From Ktedonobacter sp. 13_1_20CM_4_53_11 (GTDB lineage: Bacteria; Chloroflexota; Ktedonobacteria; Ktedonobacterales; Ktedonobacteraceae): a DNA stretch of 10,372 bases. The stretch is from the NCBI GenBank assembly GCA_001919995.1, contig MNIY01000023.1, positions 1 through 10,372 on the forward strand, written 5' to 3'. The notes beneath the pieces are model-generated. The model saw only the letters and a list, made by a program, of their open reading frames with translations, was not told the origin of the DNA and searched no databases. Within the stretch, counting starts at the first letter, position 1, and each line of letters opens with the position of its first letter. Shown here one piece after another: positions 1 to 5,721 of the stretch. A program made the translations under genes and the position numbers.

Positions 1-291
1 AGTGCTCACCTCCGCCACACCAGTAAAGACGATGATATCGCCTCCGGACCCATTCCCATCAAAATTGAGGGCGACCCTGGGGTTCTGTTGCAAATGCTCC
101 AGGCGTTTGGCATCTGACCGGCTATAGATAAGAATTGTCGACGTAGCTTCATCCCACAGAAACCAGACAGGCGTTGGTTGTGGCATGCCATTAGCGTCGA
201 CAGTTGTGAGCCACATTAAGCGCTCATTGCGCAACCTGCGAGCAATCCGCTCGCCAAAAGGTGTTGATGGGTCTGGAAGTTGAAACGCCAT
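1..291 (-). CDS. PPOX-fold F420-dependent oxidoreductase-like protein (3' end outside window)
   Basis: The first 97 residues of a small split-barrel flavoprotein, running off the left edge. Visible family landmarks are the first barrel strands with WLTTVDANGMPQPTPVWFLW (residues 27-46), a following strand ILIYSRS, then the KRLEHLQQNPRVALNF helix-strand (62-77), which is typical of pyridoxamine 5'-phosphate oxidase-like proteins. The pattern most resembles the actinobacterial/Chloroflexota F420-binding subfamily (the TIGR03667 type, about 130-140 residues), so roughly 40 residues are missing. Members bind F420, FMN or heme, and the cofactor here cannot be decided from this fragment. The start is supported by a purine-rich GAGAGAAGGGAAG ribosome site just upstream on the minus strand. 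A candidate promoter lies at 415-442. The gene appears monocistronic at its 5' side. I am sure of the fold family and less sure of the subfamily. Confidence 0.82.
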   Translation of the reverse strand, partial: MAFQLPDPSTPFGERIARRLRNERLMWLTTVDANGMPQPTPVWFLWDEATSTILIYSRSDAKRLEHLQQNPRVALNFDGNGSGGDIIVFTGVAEVST

Positions 292-363
292 AAAGTCTTC
301 CCTTCTCTCTCTTCAGAAATACAAAACCGAACCGATCGATGCGCTTACATGAGACCATTTGAG

Positions 364-387
364 TCAAGAAAATGGACTCTTTCTTGA
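364..387. repeat. Short inverted repeat in the leader of the PPOX-like gene
   Basis: TCAAGAAA (364-371) is repeated inverted as TTTCTTGA (380-387) with an 8-base spacer. It lies between the candidate promoter and the start codon of the minus-strand PPOX-like gene. It could be a repressor operator or a weak RNA hairpin, or be chance in A+T-rich DNA. Confidence 0.4.
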
Positions 388-414
388 TTTACCGCAGCCC
401 ATATTACACAGCAC

Positions 415-442
415 ATTATACTTTAATATAGATGCTTCGTAA
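415..442 (-). promoter_or_regulatory. Candidate promoter for the PPOX-like gene
   Basis: Read on the minus strand, a perfect -10 box TATAAT (415-420) has a weak -35 box TTACGA (437-442) 16 bases upstream. It would give a leader of about 120 bases. The -10 is convincing; the -35 matches consensus at only three of six positions. Confidence 0.35.
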
Positions 443-622
443 TAGTACCATAGGCATCTGGACAATAGACCCCGCACTACCGCTCTAGGAATGTTACTTT
501 ACACCTGGAATCCTTTGACTTTATTGGAGAGCAGCTTGATGCCATCGCGAAAGATGTGTAAAGAAGAACGCCCCAAAGAGGTGACTTTGAGGTGATAATA
601 CAGGCAGGGACGGGAACCGTAC

Positions 623-679
623 ACAACAAAGAAATGTCCCAGGCCACTTAATGGCTAACCTGGGACGTTTCTTTGTTGT
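623..679. terminator. Long 21-bp hairpin, probable bidirectional terminator of the glycosyltransferase gene
   Basis: The arms at 623-643 and 659-679 are complementary over all 21 positions except one G-U wobble, with a 15-base loop. The inner part of the stem is G+C-rich (CCCAGG/CCTGGG). The outer part is A-rich on the entering side and U-rich on the leaving side in both directions (GTTTCTTTGTTGT on plus), the arrangement expected of a terminator usable from either strand. The minus-strand TAA at 648-650 sits in the loop, so the last codons of the glycosyltransferase gene form one arm. The perfect length is more than a terminator needs, so a mobile-element end or REP-like origin is an alternative. 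Confidence 0.65.
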
Positions 680-1961
680 ATTGGGTAGTGGGAACAGCAT
701 TCGCTTTGGCATCGACTTTATCAGTTAACTCTTCATCTACAGTGACAGGACGTTCTGATTGACCAGTAAATTTAACTCCATGATCGGTAGCCTGGATGGG
801 TATTTCGGTCAAGTATAAATCTACAATCAAATCCCAGATCACAACAACGATTACCAACAATGGCGCGAAAGCGACATATGACAATTTGATAATCGGATTC
901 CCAAAAAGAAAAGGCATATAACTCAAGAAGGAAGTTAGCGGTGTAATAATAGCCAAGTAGAAGCGCTTGGGCACGTAGAAGGCATATGCAATGGAAAGCA
1001 CATCTGCTAGATAAAAATACCGATCATGCATAAATGGTAAAAAGAAGGGCAGCAGCAGGCTAAATAAAAACGATAGATGTATAATACGAACAGAAGTCAT
1101 TTTTTTGCGACTATGTAGCACAACCAGACTTAATATTAAAACTAGTGCCAGCGTTAATATTATCCCACCTTGTTTTAATTGCTGATTGAAAAAACATCCT
1201 GACCTGAGCCATTGGTACATATTAGGAGCATTCATAGTCAGGCAAGGGTAGATGTCAGACTGTGAGACATAAATTAAAAGTAGATCAATAAAACCGCGTC
1301 CTGCGATTAATGCAGGAATGAGCAAGGTCAAATAAACAGCAGGTATAATGAAGAAGTACAGAAAAGATACTTCTCCCGATAGAAATACTATCAGTAACAC
1401 AGGGAAAACAAAGATTGCTTGGAGCTTGACAGAGATCGCCAAGCCCCAAAACACAAATGACCAGAAATAACGTCTGCTTGATAAGAAATAGATAGCGCCA
1501 AGAGACAGAGCAGCATAACTACTGTCGCATTCGCCCCAGAAAGAACTATTGAGAAATATCGATGGAAGAAAAAGAATGATACATGCAGCCAGGAAAGGAA
1601 CAAATGTCTGGCCGTATTTTTCTCTGACAATGAGGAAGGTAAAACCTGCTAACACTACATCGAATGCGATTGAAATAAGTTTTATGTTTGTTATTGCAGT
1701 GAAAGGGAAATGGGTGGCGATGACAATGAGATAGAGATAAGGGACATTTAAATCTGCAAAATTGAACTTAAGTGCATGAAAGCCTCCATGAGATAAGATA
1801 AAGTTGTACCATGGCAGGTAAAAAGTTCCCATATCATAAGTCGTGAAGGGTAAAAGGGATTTGCGCAACCATAAAGCTAGAAATAGAATGCAAAAGATAA
1901 GGCTGTACTCATAAAACTTATACAGCCGTTCTCCACAAATCTTTTTTCTGGTAAAAAACAT
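648..1961 (-). CDS. Multi-pass membrane GT-C glycosyltransferase-like protein (GT87/Gpi18-related type)
   Basis: A 437-residue integral membrane protein with about ten hydrophobic helices and a hydrophilic tail (about 385-437). Features typical of GT-C enzymes that use lipid-linked sugars are an acidic residue in the first outer loop just after helix 1 (TTYDMGTFY, Asp43), a second loop with FWGECDSSY (Trp142-Asp146), a basic SVKLQ motif (Lys179) and HDRYFY (312-317) before a late helix. This resembles mannosyltransferases related to Gpi18 (COG5542) and the DUF2029/GT87 group; donor and acceptor are unknown. Such enzymes work at the cytoplasmic membrane with the active site facing outward. The start chosen is the ATG at 1959-1961, preceded by a textbook AGGAGG six bases away. 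An in-frame ATG 20 codons upstream lacks this support and adds an unlikely charged leader. The gene is visibly more A+T-rich than its neighbours, which suggests transfer or different ancestry. Confidence 0.8.
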   Translation of the reverse strand: MFFTRKKICGERLYKFYEYSLIFCILFLALWLRKSLLPFTTYDMGTFYLPWYNFILSHGGFHALKFNFADLNVPYLYLIVIATHFPFTAITNIKLISIAFDVVLAGFTFLIVREKYGQTFVPFLAACIILFLPSIFLNSSFWGECDSSYAALSLGAIYFLSSRRYFWSFVFWGLAISVKLQAIFVFPVLLIVFLSGEVSFLYFFIIPAVYLTLLIPALIAGRGFIDLLLIYVSQSDIYPCLTMNAPNMYQWLRSGCFFNQQLKQGGIILTLALVLILSLVVLHSRKKMTSVRIIHLSFLFSLLLPFFLPFMHDRYFYLADVLSIAYAFYVPKRFYLAIITPLTSFLSYMPFLFGNPIIKLSYVAFAPLLVIVVVIWDLIVDLYLTEIPIQATDHGVKFTGQSERPVTVDEELTDKVDAKANAVPTTQYNKETSQVSH

Positions 1962-1967
1962 ATCTTT

Positions 1968-1973
1968 CCTCCT
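1968..1973 (-). promoter_or_regulatory. Ribosome binding site fixing the glycosyltransferase start
   Basis: AGGAGG on the minus strand, six bases before the ATG at 1959-1961. It decides for a 437-residue product over the longer in-frame reading that begins at 2021. Confidence 0.85.
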
Positions 1974-2051
1974 AACCCACATTCTGCATCTTATTTGGGA
2001 TTCGTAAGCGAAATGAAGCACTCATATAATTTTTATAAGGTAATCTTTTTA

Positions 2052-2080
2052 ATTATACATTACAGTCTCTGTATCCCCAA
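2052..2080 (-). promoter_or_regulatory. Candidate promoter for the glycosyltransferase gene
   Basis: On the minus strand a perfect TATAAT (2052-2057) is preceded, after a 17-base spacer, by TTGGGG (2075-2080). It would give a leader of roughly 85 bases. The -10 is perfect and the spacing ideal; the -35 keeps only its TTG. Confidence 0.42.
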
Positions 2081-2127
2081 GAACAGGACAGGAGGAGGGT
2101 AGGATAAAATAGCTACCGTGCAAACAC

Positions 2128-2156
2128 TTGACAAAGGCAGCTATATGCGACATACA
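2128..2156 (+). promoter_or_regulatory. Candidate promoter for the CoA-binding protein gene
   Basis: A perfect -35 box TTGACA (2128-2133) is followed after 17 bases by CATACA (2151-2156), a weak -10. A better -10, CATAAT (2155-2160), is 21 bases away, which is too far for the usual factor. It lies about 80 bases before the start codon and is back to back with the glycosyltransferase promoter. Confidence 0.35.
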
Positions 2157-2238
2157 TAATAGTAGAAGGCAATAAAACACAAGTTACTTATTTTTACATA
2201 GTACTTATTGAACTGCTCAAGAAAGAGTTGGTCATACA

Positions 2239-2715
2239 ATGGAAGCATCATTGCGAGAAAAACTGCTTCGGATCTATGCCGAAACCAAAACCATCGCCGT
2301 AGTAGGCGCGTCAGCCGATGAGTCGAAGGCAGCACACCAGATACCCCGCTACCTGCAAAGCCAGGGATATCGTATTATACCGGTAAACCCCCGCGGCGGC
2401 GAGGTTCTCGGAGAACCCGTATTCCGCTCACTCACTGACATCGACGTGCCAGTGGACGTAGTGGATGTCTTCCGACCCGCGCAGGAAGCGCCTGCAATCG
2501 CCCGCCAGGCCATTGCGATCGGAGCAAAAGTGCTGTGGCTCCAGATAGGAATCGAGTCCGAAGAGGCCCGTCAGCTGGCCGAAGCGGCCGGGCTCACCGT
2601 CATCATGAACCGCTGCATGGGAGAAACCCATGGCGAACTGGGATTAGGACCTGGACCCGATAGACCAGACTCCACACCGACTCCCCGTGAGGTCAAGCAC
2701 GAGGATCACGCTTGA
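2239..2715 (+). CDS. CoA-binding domain protein (YccU family)
   Basis: A 158-residue single-domain Rossmann-fold protein. After an N-terminal helix comes KTIAVVGAS (17-25), the dinucleotide/CoA-binding first strand and glycine turn. It is followed by HQIPRYLQSQGYRIIPVNP (33-51), the VDVVDVFRP strand (72-80), a predicted helix leading to KVLWLQIGI (97-105), and NRCMG (124-128), whose Cys is characteristic of the family. This is the CoA_binding_2 domain, also found at the N-terminus of ADP-forming acyl-CoA synthetases, but stand-alone members have no proven reaction. Usual length is about 135-145; the extra residues form a charged, proline-rich tail (137-158). No strong Shine-Dalgarno is seen, only GAAAGAG about 11 bases upstream. 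The gene stands alone and converges on the YjbQ gene. Confidence 0.9.
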   Translation: MEASLREKLLRIYAETKTIAVVGASADESKAAHQIPRYLQSQGYRIIPVNPRGGEVLGEPVFRSLTDIDVPVDVVDVFRPAQEAPAIARQAIAIGAKVLWLQIGIESEEARQLAEAAGLTVIMNRCMGETHGELGLGPGPDRPDSTPTPREVKHEDHA

Positions 2716-2737
2716 GCGGCGCCGTCGTAGTATAGTA

Positions 2738-2799
2738 GGGGCGATCCCTTGCGGTCGCCCTGCAGGCTCAGGTAACGCTCGCCCTGCAGGCTCAAGTAA
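2738..2799. repeat. Hairpin plus 24-base-period tandem repeat between convergent genes
   Basis: GGGCGA (2739-2744) pairs with TCGCCC (2755-2760) across a 10-base loop. From 2755 the 21-base unit TCGCCCTGCAGGCTCA-RGTAA occurs twice (2755-2775 and 2779-2799), one mismatch apart and 24 bases out of step. The second copy runs over the stop codon of the minus-strand YjbQ gene. The position between converging genes fits a terminator role. The form also fits a dispersed REP-like intergenic repeat, which I believe is common in Chloroflexota genomes but cannot show from one copy. Confidence 0.6.
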
Positions 2800-3181
2800 A
2801 TGAAATATGTACCGTCCGCTGGCGCGGCCCATCCAATTCAACCAGCACAATGCGCTGCCACGTACCCAAAAGCAGTTGGTGGTTTCTGTATGGCACAGCA
2901 AGGGACGGCCCAATAATCGATGAGATGATATGATCGGGCGTGTGAGATGGATCATGCGGGTGCCGGTAGCGCATCTGTGGCAGCAGTCGCCGCAGCGCAT
3001 CCAAAAAATCGAGGTCGGTGCCCGGGTCCAGGTCTGCCGTAGTGAGAGCACAGGTGGTATGGGCAACGAAGATGGCGCAGATGCCCTCCCCGTTTTTTGC
3101 GTCCCGCAAGTGCTCTTCCACGGTCTCCGTTATATCTACAATATGATCTTTCTTCTTTGTTGCGATGGTGATCGTTTTCAT
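2792..3181 (-). CDS. yjbQ: YjbQ family enzyme (UPF0047, secondary thiamine-phosphate synthase type)
   Basis: A 129-residue full-length member of the YjbQ/COG0432 family. Visible signatures are the AHTTCALT segment (His41), DLDPGTDLDFL (51-60), HPHDPSHTPDHI (74-85, with His80 and His84), IIGPSLAVP (89-97) and the closing LGTWQRIVLVELDGPR (105-120). The conserved histidines and acids line a possible metal site in known structures of the family. Some members show weak thiamine-phosphate synthase activity, but the in vivo role is not settled, so the name should be read as family membership only. The start is supported by GGAGGAT ten bases upstream. It follows the SDR gene on the same strand after 56 bases with no evident terminator, so the two are probably co-transcribed. 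Its stop codon lies inside a tandem repeat. Confidence 0.9.
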   Translation of the reverse strand: MKTITIATKKKDHIVDITETVEEHLRDAKNGEGICAIFVAHTTCALTTADLDPGTDLDFLDALRRLLPQMRYRHPHDPSHTPDHIISSIIGPSLAVPYRNHQLLLGTWQRIVLVELDGPRQRTVHISFT

Positions 3182-3237
3182 GCTGTAATATCCTCCATCT
3201 TGTTCCGTTTGCTAATTTTCATGTAAAACAGCCGCGC

Positions 3238-4128
3238 TCACACCTTCATAGGCAGTTTTACCAGCCTGGCGCTCTCCTCCCACAATTGCCGCTGCAGTGA
3301 CTCATCGTACGTGATCGGCGCTGACCGCTTGGGAATACTCTTCACAAAGTACTTTCCTGTGACGCCCTCCACCTCAGGTGACGTTGCCAGGAAGATTGAC
3401 GTCTTCGCCCCCTCTTCCGGGCTAATGCCAAAGTTGGAGAAGATCAAATTCACCACGACGCGACTAATAGGCCCTGTGCCATTTTGCCCAAAATTCGACG
3501 CAACAAAGCCTGGGTGAAGACAATTAGCGGTGACACCCGTTCCTTGCAGCCTGCGCGCAAGTTCGTAGGTAAACAGCACAAGAGCCAGTTTCGATTGTCC
3601 ATAGGCACGCAAGTATCGGTAATGTCCCTCTAATTGTAAATCATCCATATTGATGTAGCCTGCTTCATGCGAGGCAGAACTGACATTGATAATTCGTGAC
3701 GGCGCGCTGGCCTTGATCACATCGAGCAGCAAATTCGTCAGCAGGAAAGGCGCGAGCAGGTTCACTGCAAATGTCACCTCAAGTCCGTCCACCGTTTCTC
3801 GCCGTCTCAGAGAGATCAACCCCGCGTTATTGATCAGTACGTGCAGTTTCGTGTATCGCTGCAAAAAGTCCTCTGCGAGCTGCCGTATGGACTCTTGCGA
3901 TGACAAATCCGCCAGCAGCAGGTCAACAGCCTCATTCCCGCTTTTCGTCTTGATCTCCCTCTGTACTGCCTCGCCCTTCTCGCGGTCGCGACCCACCATA
4001 ACCACAGTTGCACCCATCTGTGCCAGCCCCAGCGCAGTAGCCTTACCAATACCAGAAGTTGCACCGGTCACCAGACATATCTTCCCCTGCATACTTATAT
4101 TCATCGTTGGCATTACCAATCCTTTCAT
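3238..4128 (-). CDS. Short-chain dehydrogenase/reductase, retinol dehydrogenase-like
   Basis: A 296-residue NAD(P)-dependent SDR with every classical motif: TGATSGIG (21-28) for the cofactor, Arg47 in VGRDR after strand 2, which favours NADP(H), NNAG (100-103), Asn123, the Ser150-Ser151 pair, and YGQSK with Tyr176 and Lys180. LHPGFV and the long C-terminal part match the retinol-dehydrogenase/WWOX-like group found widely in bacteria; the true substrate is unknown. Two starts are possible. The ATG at 4128 has GGTGG six bases upstream. The ATG at 4113 has AAGGA six bases upstream, removes five residues, and would leave the inverted repeat at 4129-4148 wholly in the leader. It probably leads a two-gene unit with the YjbQ gene and diverges from the PrpD/ComA operon. 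Confidence 0.9.
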   Translation of the reverse strand: MKGLVMPTMNISMQGKICLVTGATSGIGKATALGLAQMGATVVMVGRDREKGEAVQREIKTKSGNEAVDLLLADLSSQESIRQLAEDFLQRYTKLHVLINNAGLISLRRRETVDGLEVTFAVNLLAPFLLTNLLLDVIKASAPSRIINVSSASHEAGYINMDDLQLEGHYRYLRAYGQSKLALVLFTYELARRLQGTGVTANCLHPGFVASNFGQNGTGPISRVVVNLIFSNFGISPEEGAKTSIFLATSPEVEGVTGKYFVKSIPKRSAPITYDESLQRQLWEESARLVKLPMKV

Positions 4129-4148
4129 GGAATTCCACCAAGAATTCC
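4129..4148. promoter_or_regulatory. Inverted repeat at the SDR start, possible operator
   Basis: GGAATTC (4129-4135) and GAATTCC (4142-4148) form a perfect 7-base inverted repeat with a 6-base spacer. It lies just downstream of the expected transcription start of the SDR unit and covers the ribosome site of the longer SDR start. That is a common place for a repressor dimer site, but no regulator gene is in the window. Confidence 0.45.
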
Positions 4149-4158
4149 TGGATAATCT

Positions 4159-4187
4159 ATTCTATTAGAGATTGTAACGTGTCTCCA
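4159..4187 (-). promoter_or_regulatory. Candidate promoter of the SDR-YjbQ unit
   Basis: On the minus strand TGGAGA (4182-4187, four of six) and TAGAAT (4159-4164, five of six) are 17 bases apart. Transcription would begin near 4152, immediately before the inverted repeat at 4129-4148. Confidence 0.4.
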
Positions 4188-4259
4188 CCTGTCATGGCGA
4201 ATTGTGCTCTTCCATATCTTCCTCACACCACGCGTGCTTGCTTGCCCTCCTGAGAAAAA

Positions 4260-4280
4260 TGCTGTACGCTTTGTGCAGCA
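4260..4280 (+). promoter_or_regulatory. Hairpin/inverted repeat upstream of the PrpD-ComA operon
   Basis: TGCTGTAC (4260-4267) and GTGCAGCA (4273-4280) pair over eight positions, with one G-U, around the loop GCTTT. It sits 67 bases before the PrpD-like start codon. It could be a regulator site or an RNA hairpin in the leader. No convincing -35/-10 pair was found for this operon, so a helper-protein-dependent promoter is possible. Confidence 0.42.
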
Positions 4281-4334
4281 GGTGAATTGGGTCTGTCTGC
4301 CTATTTCTTTCTTATGACGTATAAGATAAGGAAG

Positions 4335-4342
4335 TAAGGAGG
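4335..4342 (+). promoter_or_regulatory. Ribosome binding site of the PrpD-like gene
   Basis: TAAGGAGG, five bases before the ATG at 4348, a near-perfect Shine-Dalgarno that fixes this start. Confidence 0.85.
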
Positions 4343-4347
4343 CCAGT

Positions 4348-5721
4348 ATGACATACGTTGAACAACTCGCAGCCTTCGTCACGCAGGCTACATATGAAAA
4401 ACTTTCGCTGCAGGCACGCCAGGCACTCAAGATCCACGTCCTGGATGCCCTGGGCTGTGCCATTGGCGCGGTCGAAGGCCCCCCTCTCAAAATGCTCTAT
4501 GCGCAGCTTGAGGACTTTGGCGGAAATCCACTCGTTAGTCTGATCGGTGGAGGCAAGACGGCTCCTGATCGAGCAGCGCTCTACAATTCAGCCCTGGTGC
4601 GCTACCTGGACTACAACGACAGCTATCTTGCCAGAGGGGAGACCTGCCACCCCAGCGACAACCTGGGGGCAGTGCTGGCTGCAACCGAGTATGCCGGGGG
4701 AAGTGGCAAAGATTTCCTCACCGCTCTGGCCGTAGCCTATCAAGTCCAATGCCGCCTATCTGACGTTGCACCGGTGCGCGCTAAAGGCTTCGATCATACC
4801 ACCCAGGGAGCCTATGCCGCATCTGCGGGTGTGGCCAGAGCGCTGCACCTCAACCAGGATCAGACCGCCAATGCCGTGGCCATCAGCGGCACCGCTTACA
4901 ATGCCTTGCGGGTCACACGTACAGGGAGGCTTTCACATTGGAAAGGGCTTGCCTATCCGAACACAGCATTCGATGCTACCCACGTCTCTTTCCTTGCCAT
5001 GCGCGGCATTACCGGCCCACTCGAGGTGTTCGAGGGCAACAAGGGCTTCATGGAGAGCATCTCCGGGAAGTTCGAGATCAACTGGCAGCAGGAGAATCTA
5101 GAGGCCGTCACGCGCACGAGCATCAAGAAGTACAACGCCGAGTTCCACTCACAATCTGTCCTGGAGGGGATTCTTGAGCTCAGAGCGTCCCATCAAGTGG
5201 AAGCGCAAAATGTTGATTCCATCGAGATCGAGATCTTTGACGTGGCATTTCACATTATTGGCGGAGGTGAGGAAGGAGATAAGCAGCTGGTGCGCACCAA
5301 AGAGGAAGCCGATCACAGTCTTCCCTATATGGTGGCCGTGGCTCTCCTGGACGGCGAGGTAAGCCCCGCGCAGTATACACCGGAACGGATTACGCGCCAG
5401 GATGTACAGGCCCTTTTGCGCAAGGTCACCATCCGGCCCAACGACGAGATGAGCAAGCGCTTCCCTGCTGAGATGCCCTCTCGCATCCACATTGTGCTCA
5501 AAAATGGTCAATCGCTCAGTAGCCAAAAGCGCGACTACGAAGGATTTTACACCCGGCCGATGTCCTGGGAGATGGCGACGCAAAAGTTCGAGCGTCTTGC
5601 CAGCCCTTATACTGACAGTGATCTTCGCCGGTCCATCGAGGACACGGTTGAACGCCTGGAAGCCATGGAAATACAGCAGTTGACGGAACCTCTGGCACAA
5701 GTAAGAAGGAGCAAATCATGA
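4348..5721 (+). CDS. MmgE/PrpD family protein
   Basis: A 457-residue member of the MmgE/PrpD superfamily at its usual length. The N-terminal helical domain carries ALKIHVLDALGCAIGA (26-41), the LDYNDSY active-site segment (87-93) and HPSDNLG (101-107). Later come SHWKG (196-200), KYNAEFHSQS (261-270) and the family hallmark EEADHSLPYM (319-328), followed by the smaller C-terminal domain. Known members are 2-methylcitrate dehydratase, cis-aconitate decarboxylase and iminodisuccinate epimerase; all act at a carbon next to a carboxylate, by elimination, decarboxylation or epimerisation. No methylcitrate synthase or lyase gene is nearby, so a propionate pathway role is not supported and the symbol prpD is withheld. 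The stop overlaps the start of the next gene by ATGA, implying translational coupling with the ComA-family protein. Confidence 0.92.
   Translation: MTYVEQLAAFVTQATYEKLSLQARQALKIHVLDALGCAIGAVEGPPLKMLYAQLEDFGGNPLVSLIGGGKTAPDRAALYNSALVRYLDYNDSYLARGETCHPSDNLGAVLAATEYAGGSGKDFLTALAVAYQVQCRLSDVAPVRAKGFDHTTQGAYAASAGVARALHLNQDQTANAVAISGTAYNALRVTRTGRLSHWKGLAYPNTAFDATHVSFLAMRGITGPLEVFEGNKGFMESISGKFEINWQQENLEAVTRTSIKKYNAEFHSQSVLEGILELRASHQVEAQNVDSIEIEIFDVAFHIIGGGEEGDKQLVRTKEEADHSLPYMVAVALLDGEVSPAQYTPERITRQDVQALLRKVTIRPNDEMSKRFPAEMPSRIHIVLKNGQSLSSQKRDYEGFYTRPMSWEMATQKFERLASPYTDSDLRRSIEDTVERLEAMEIQQLTEPLAQVRRSKS

Larger units (their letters stand above)
292..647. other. Non-coding gap between PPOX-like gene and glycosyltransferase gene
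   Basis: These 356 bases hold no gene I can support. They contain a candidate promoter for the PPOX-like gene (415-442), a small inverted repeat in its leader (364-387) and the left arm of a long hairpin (623-643). On the plus strand a 30-codon open fragment ends at the TAA at 559-561. Its end reads SFDFIGEQLDAIAKDV, which looks protein-like but has no start or ribosome site. It could be the tail of a decayed gene; I cannot name a parent. Confidence 0.5.

Noticed and set aside
471..561. Plus-strand open fragment ending in a protein-like sequence, possible transposase or gene remnant
   Set aside because: Only about 30 codons, no start or ribosome site and no family recognised; kept only as a remark in the gap entry.
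521..712. A 63-codon minus-strand reading frame
   Set aside because: It runs through the long hairpin and the end of the glycosyltransferase gene, has no ribosome site and looks like random translation.
1962..2021. A 20-residue longer start for the glycosyltransferase
   Set aside because: AGGAGG stands six bases before the ATG at 1961, and the extra residues would include that ribosome site.
4281..4347. A sigma-70 promoter directly before the PrpD-like gene (TATAAG near 4320)
   Set aside because: No -35-like box is found at 16-18 bases, and the position leaves almost no room for transcription to start before the ribosome site.
4125..4490. A 121-codon minus-strand reading frame over the divergent region
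   Set aside because: It covers the promoter region and the well-supported PrpD-like start on the other strand, with shadow-like composition.
4348..5721. Naming the gene prpD with a methylcitrate-cycle role
   Set aside because: No citrate/methylcitrate synthase or methylisocitrate lyase gene is nearby and the partner is a ComA-family gene.
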